Shown piece after piece: positions 60,981 to 64,000 of a stretch of DNA of 64,000 nt. Under the pieces are notes generated by a model. That model was not told the DNA's origin. It searched no databases and saw only the letters and a program-made list of their open reading frames with translations. Each line of letters opens with the position of its first letter. Position 1 is the stretch's first letter. Source of the DNA: Flavobacterium succinicans. Lineage in GTDB: Bacteria > Bacteroidota > Bacteroidia > Flavobacteriales > Flavobacteriaceae. The stretch covers positions 214,478-278,477 of the forward strand of contig NZ_JMTM01000060.1 in assembly GCF_001662485.1 (NCBI RefSeq). Reading direction: 5' to 3'. Position numbers and translations under genes: made by a program.

Positions 60981-63900
60981 ATGAAAAGAATTTTACTTAT
61001 TGCGGTTTTGTTGATGGTTCAATTGGGATTTGGGCAAGTTTCTAGTTATACTTTTTCACAATCGATAGAAACTTATGCATCTTTATCAGGAGGCACTGTT
61101 GCTCATAATGTTAGTTGGGATGATTCTGTAACCCCGAACTCAATTCCACTAGGTTTTACTTTTTATTTTAATGAGCTTGAATATACTACTTGTTCTGTCA
61201 ATTCTGATGGGTATTTGACATTTGGTACCACAATTTCCGAAGCTCTGTTTAGAAATCCTATATCCTCAACTAGAGGTTATCAAGGAGCGATAAGTGCTTT
61301 GGCAATTGATTTAGTTGATGGTGGGGCTAGTATTGTTTATCAAACAATTGGGACAGCACCCAATAGAACTTTTGTAGTGCAGTGGGCAAATGCGAAGCGA
61401 TATGTTGATAGGGCAGCACCTGTTGAATCATTTAATTTTCAAATAAGATTAAATGAGACTTCTAACACCATTCAGGTAGTTTATGGTGATTGTAGAACCT
61501 CCTCTTCAACCGATAGAGCAACAGAAGTTGGATTAAGAGGGGCAAATAATTCAGATTTTAATAATAGAATAGTAACGAATAACTGGACTTCTTCAACAGC
61601 AGGAACTGCTAATAGCGCAACTTGTAATACGGGAAATGATGCTGGGGAACTTCCAACAAATGGTTTAACTTACAAATGGACGCCAGTTCCTCCAACCATT
61701 ACTAGTTTAAGTTCAACAAATGGTTGTATAGGGTCAACGATTACTATAAATGGCACAAGATTAACTGGTGCAACTGCCGCGAATGTTAGGATTGGTGGTA
61801 CACCAGTAGCTTCAATTACTTCTATTTCTTCAACACAAATAGTAGCAGTTGTTGGATCTGGTACGACTGGATTGGTAACTGTAACTAGTGCAAGTGGTAC
61901 AGCTACAAGTGCTAGCGTTTTCACAGTAAATCCAGCTCCGACAACTTCCAATGCTGGTGTTGACCAGTCAGGTAATTCAACTTCTTATACTTTATCAGCA
62001 AATACGCCAACAGTAGGAACTGGAGCTTGGTCAATAATAAGTGGACCAAATACCTCACTCACTCAATTTAGTAATGTTTCTAATCCTTTGGCTACATTTT
62101 CTCCATCTGCATCAGGTACTTATGTGTTAAATTGGACTATAACCAATGGAAGCTGTACTTCTTTTGATCAGGTAGCAATTACGCCATGTATGAACAACTT
62201 AATTACTAATGGTGATTTTAATACTGCAGCGGGTGGATTTAATAATGCCGTAGGATGGACATTTGCAACTAGTCAGGGAAGGTATGTAGAAACGTATTCA
62301 GAAGACCTCTATTTTAGTAATGGTAACGCTAAGGGCTGGACTTCTGAATTAGATAGTGAAGCGTCACTAAGACAAACGGTAACAGTAACACCAGGTGTTT
62401 CTTATACCTTAAGTTTTGTCTATGCGCTAAGGGGAGGAGCTCCAAGCCCGGGAGCTGTTAATGTAAAGATTATTGGAGGAGCTGTTCCATCGGAGACTAT
62501 TTTTACCACATCAAGTAATACGCCTGCGATAGGAACTTTTACTTTTACACCATCAAGTTCTTCAATAGCTATTGAGTTTTTTAATTCTTTAAATACAACT
62601 ACTACACTTGGTACTATAATCGATAACATAGTTTTGGTACCTTCGAGTCAAGTGACTCCTTCTGCGACTACAATTCCAAAAGGAGTTTTTAATACTTTAG
62701 TTTCATGTGCGGGTACTCCTGTACAATTAGATGTAGAAAATGTGCCCAGTTCTGGAGTTACTTACTCTTGGACGGGTACAGCTGGAGTAACATTTTCTGC
62801 AACAAACATTAAAAATCCAATTGCAACTTTTACAAATAATGGTTTGAATGAAGCGACAGTTACTGTAACAACAGCTGGAGGTTGTATTTCATCTTCTACT
62901 ACTTATGTTAATATTAATAGAATAAATGGGCCAACGATTACAACTGCAGCAACACCTGCCACGCTAATAGCAGTTTGTCAAAGCGCAACGGTACAAAATG
63001 CCTCAATGGCTTACTCCGCGACAACAAATTCACCAACGAGTTATAGAATTGATTGGGACACTATAGCCGATCAAGGAACTACTCCATTTACTTTTCAAGC
63101 AGGTGCGGGAAATGTGAATAATATAATTGTTCCTGCTAATACGCCAGCAGGTACTTATACAGGAACAATGATAGTAACTAATGCAAACTGTTCGTCCACG
63201 AAAGCAATTAGCTTAACCGTTGGTAAAACCGCAAGTTCCGCTTCGTCTAGTCCTACCTTGTGTCAAAACACCTTAATGACACCTATAACTCATACTACAA
63301 CTGGTACTACAAGTGTTGGTAGTCCTACAGGATTACCTACAGGAGTTTCAGCTACATGGGCATCAAATACAATAACGATTAGTGGTACGCCAACACAATC
63401 AGGGACATTCAATTATAGTATTCCTTTAATAGGATCTTGTACTAGTACAGTTAATGCAACAGGAACTATAACGGTAAATCCATTACCTGCCGCCCCTACA
63501 GTTGGCACAATAACAAATGTTACTTGTTCATCTGCTACTGGTAGTGTTGTGTTGAGTGGTTTGCCTTCAGGGTCTTGGATAATCAATCAAATAGGTGCAT
63601 CTACTGCAACGTATTCAGGTTCAGGAACGAGCTTTACTGTTACAGGACTAGCGGTTGGGGATTATAGCTTTAGAGTAAATAATGGAACTTGTACTTCGGT
63701 TAGTACACCCAATGTTCCCATCGCTGATGCTTCTAGTACCACTTGGAATGGTTTATCTACATCTTGGAGTAATGGTTTACCAGACGCTACAAAAAACGCA
63801 ATAGTTACAGGGGTAAATCCCAATTCTCCTTTTACTTCAAATTTGACGGCTTGTGCATTGACTATAAGTTCCGGGGTTATCGCAATAGTTCCCACTGGAG

Positions 63901-64000
63901 TTACTTTGACCATCACGAATGCCGTTACGACCAACGGGCAGTTAATTTTCGAAAACAACGCAAGCTTGGTACAAACCACCAATGTAACGAATACAGGAGC
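60981..64000 (+). CDS. Giant secreted multidomain protein, adhesin-like (3' truncated)
   Basis: An open frame of 1006 codons running off the right edge. Signal peptide ([18 protein letters not shown], cleavage before QVSSYT). Domains in order: a beta-sandwich of about 230 residues ([38 protein letters not shown]); an IPT/TIG domain about 236-315 ([20 protein letters not shown]); an Ig-like segment; a carbohydrate-binding-like domain about 403-555 ([28 protein letters not shown] text); PKD/Ig-like repeats from about 577 ([20 protein letters not shown]). Ser/Thr/Asn-rich with no catalytic motif. By architecture a type IX secretion cargo; its sorting domain would be beyond the window. Confidence 0.85.
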   Translation, partial: MKRILLIAVLLMVQLGFGQVSSYTFSQSIETYASLSGGTVAHNVSWDDSVTPNSIPLGFTFYFNELEYTTCSVNSDGYLTFGTTISEALFRNPISSTRGYQGAISALAIDLVDGGASIVYQTIGTAPNRTFVVQWANAKRYVDRAAPVESFNFQIRLNETSNTIQVVYGDCRTSSSTDRATEVGLRGANNSDFNNRIVTNNWTSSTAGTANSATCNTGNDAGELPTNGLTYKWTPVPPTITSLSSTNGCIGSTITINGTRLTGATAANVRIGGTPVASITSISSTQIVAVVGSGTTGLVTVTSASGTATSASVFTVNPAPTTSNAGVDQSGNSTSYTLSANTPTVGTGAWSIISGPNTSLTQFSNVSNPLATFSPSASGTYVLNWTITNGSCTSFDQVAITPCMNNLITNGDFNTAAGGFNNAVGWTFATSQGRYVETYSEDLYFSNGNAKGWTSELDSEASLRQTVTVTPGVSYTLSFVYALRGGAPSPGAVNVKIIGGAVPSETIFTTSSNTPAIGTFTFTPSSSSIAIEFFNSLNTTTTLGTIIDNIVLVPSSQVTPSATTIPKGVFNTLVSCAGTPVQLDVENVPSSGVTYSWTGTAGVTFSATNIKNPIATFTNNGLNEATVTVTTAGGCISSSTTYVNINRINGPTITTAATPATLIAVCQSATVQNASMAYSATTNSPTSYRIDWDTIADQGTTPFTFQAGAGNVNNIIVPANTPAGTYTGTMIVTNANCSSTKAISLTVGKTASSASSSPTLCQNTLMTPITHTTTGTTSVGSPTGLPTGVSATWASNTITISGTPTQSGTFNYSIPLIGSCTSTVNATGTITVNPLPAAPTVGTITNVTCSSATGSVVLSGLPSGSWIINQIGASTATYSGSGTSFTVTGLAVGDYSFRVNNGTCTSVSTPNVPIADASSTTWNGLSTSWSNGLPDATKNAIVTGVNPNSPFTSNLTACALTISSGVIAIVPTGVTLTITNAVTTNGQLIFENNASLVQTTNVTNTG

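Noticed and set aside
61670..63982. Three minus-strand open frames opposite the giant secreted protein
   Set aside because: Hydrophobic Val/Pro-rich text of this kind is the expected antisense of Thr/Ser/Gly-rich coding; the plus-strand frame is continuous with a signal peptide.

Overview
The window looks like a piece of chromosome from a member of the Flavobacteriaceae (Bacteroidota), most likely a Flavobacterium-like organism. Grounds: low GC, SusC/SusD-type and other TonB-dependent receptors, many lipoproteins, a PorZ-like type IX secretion protein with its own C-terminal sorting domain, DUF4270, a short epsilon subunit of ATP synthase encoded apart from most of the operon, and many copies of the Bacteroidota sigma-A -7 element TAnnTTTG upstream of genes. 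No rRNA, tRNA, CRISPR array, prophage or classical insertion sequence was recognised.

Layout. 1-3.4 kb: end of a SusC/SusD pair. 3.6-6.3 kb: cvpA, two small conserved proteins and pheS. 6.5-9.9 kb: gpsA, a yqhD-type alcohol dehydrogenase and an exported DJ-1/PfpI protein divergent from a LysR regulator. 10.9-14.7 kb: a leftward block nadD, four-helix-bundle gene, gmk, yicC, EamA transporter, ArsC/Spx-like protein. 14.8-23 kb: DinB, lipoprotein, cystathionine synthase/lyase, an envelope protein, gdhA, porZ and recO. 23-31.7 kb: a PQQ-propeller protein and a partner, then ileS, a zinc-less DksA-like protein and lspA. 31.8-40 kb: radA with a pseudo-esterase, panCD, and a GT5 stub-DUF4270-glmS operon. 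40.4-44.9 kb: TonB-dependent receptor plus SGNH lipoprotein. 45-47 kb: atpDC. 47-51.7 kb: leftward envelope group with a PAP2/vanadium-haloperoxidase-type lipoprotein and two probable outer-membrane barrels. 51.8-59.5 kb: biotin genes bioF, bioD, bioA and a ketosynthase, split by a small membrane protein/TraB/ECF sigma/anti-sigma module. 60.2 kb: recX. 61-64 kb: start of a giant secreted multidomain protein cut by the window edge.

Most genes are ordinary core metabolism. The unexpected content lies between them: several families of short-word intergenic repeats; a pair of inverted-repeat elements, one empty and one carrying an S23-like four-helix-bundle gene; a dense field of CGCAAAG/TTGCGG repeats around bioA, the ketosynthase and recX, with about 147-bp tandem units and a repeat-derived RecX C-terminus; and two similar candidate small RNAs flanking gpsA, each with a -7 element and a strong terminator. 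Everything was read by eye from the sequence; no database search was run, and family names rest on recognition of motifs and length.
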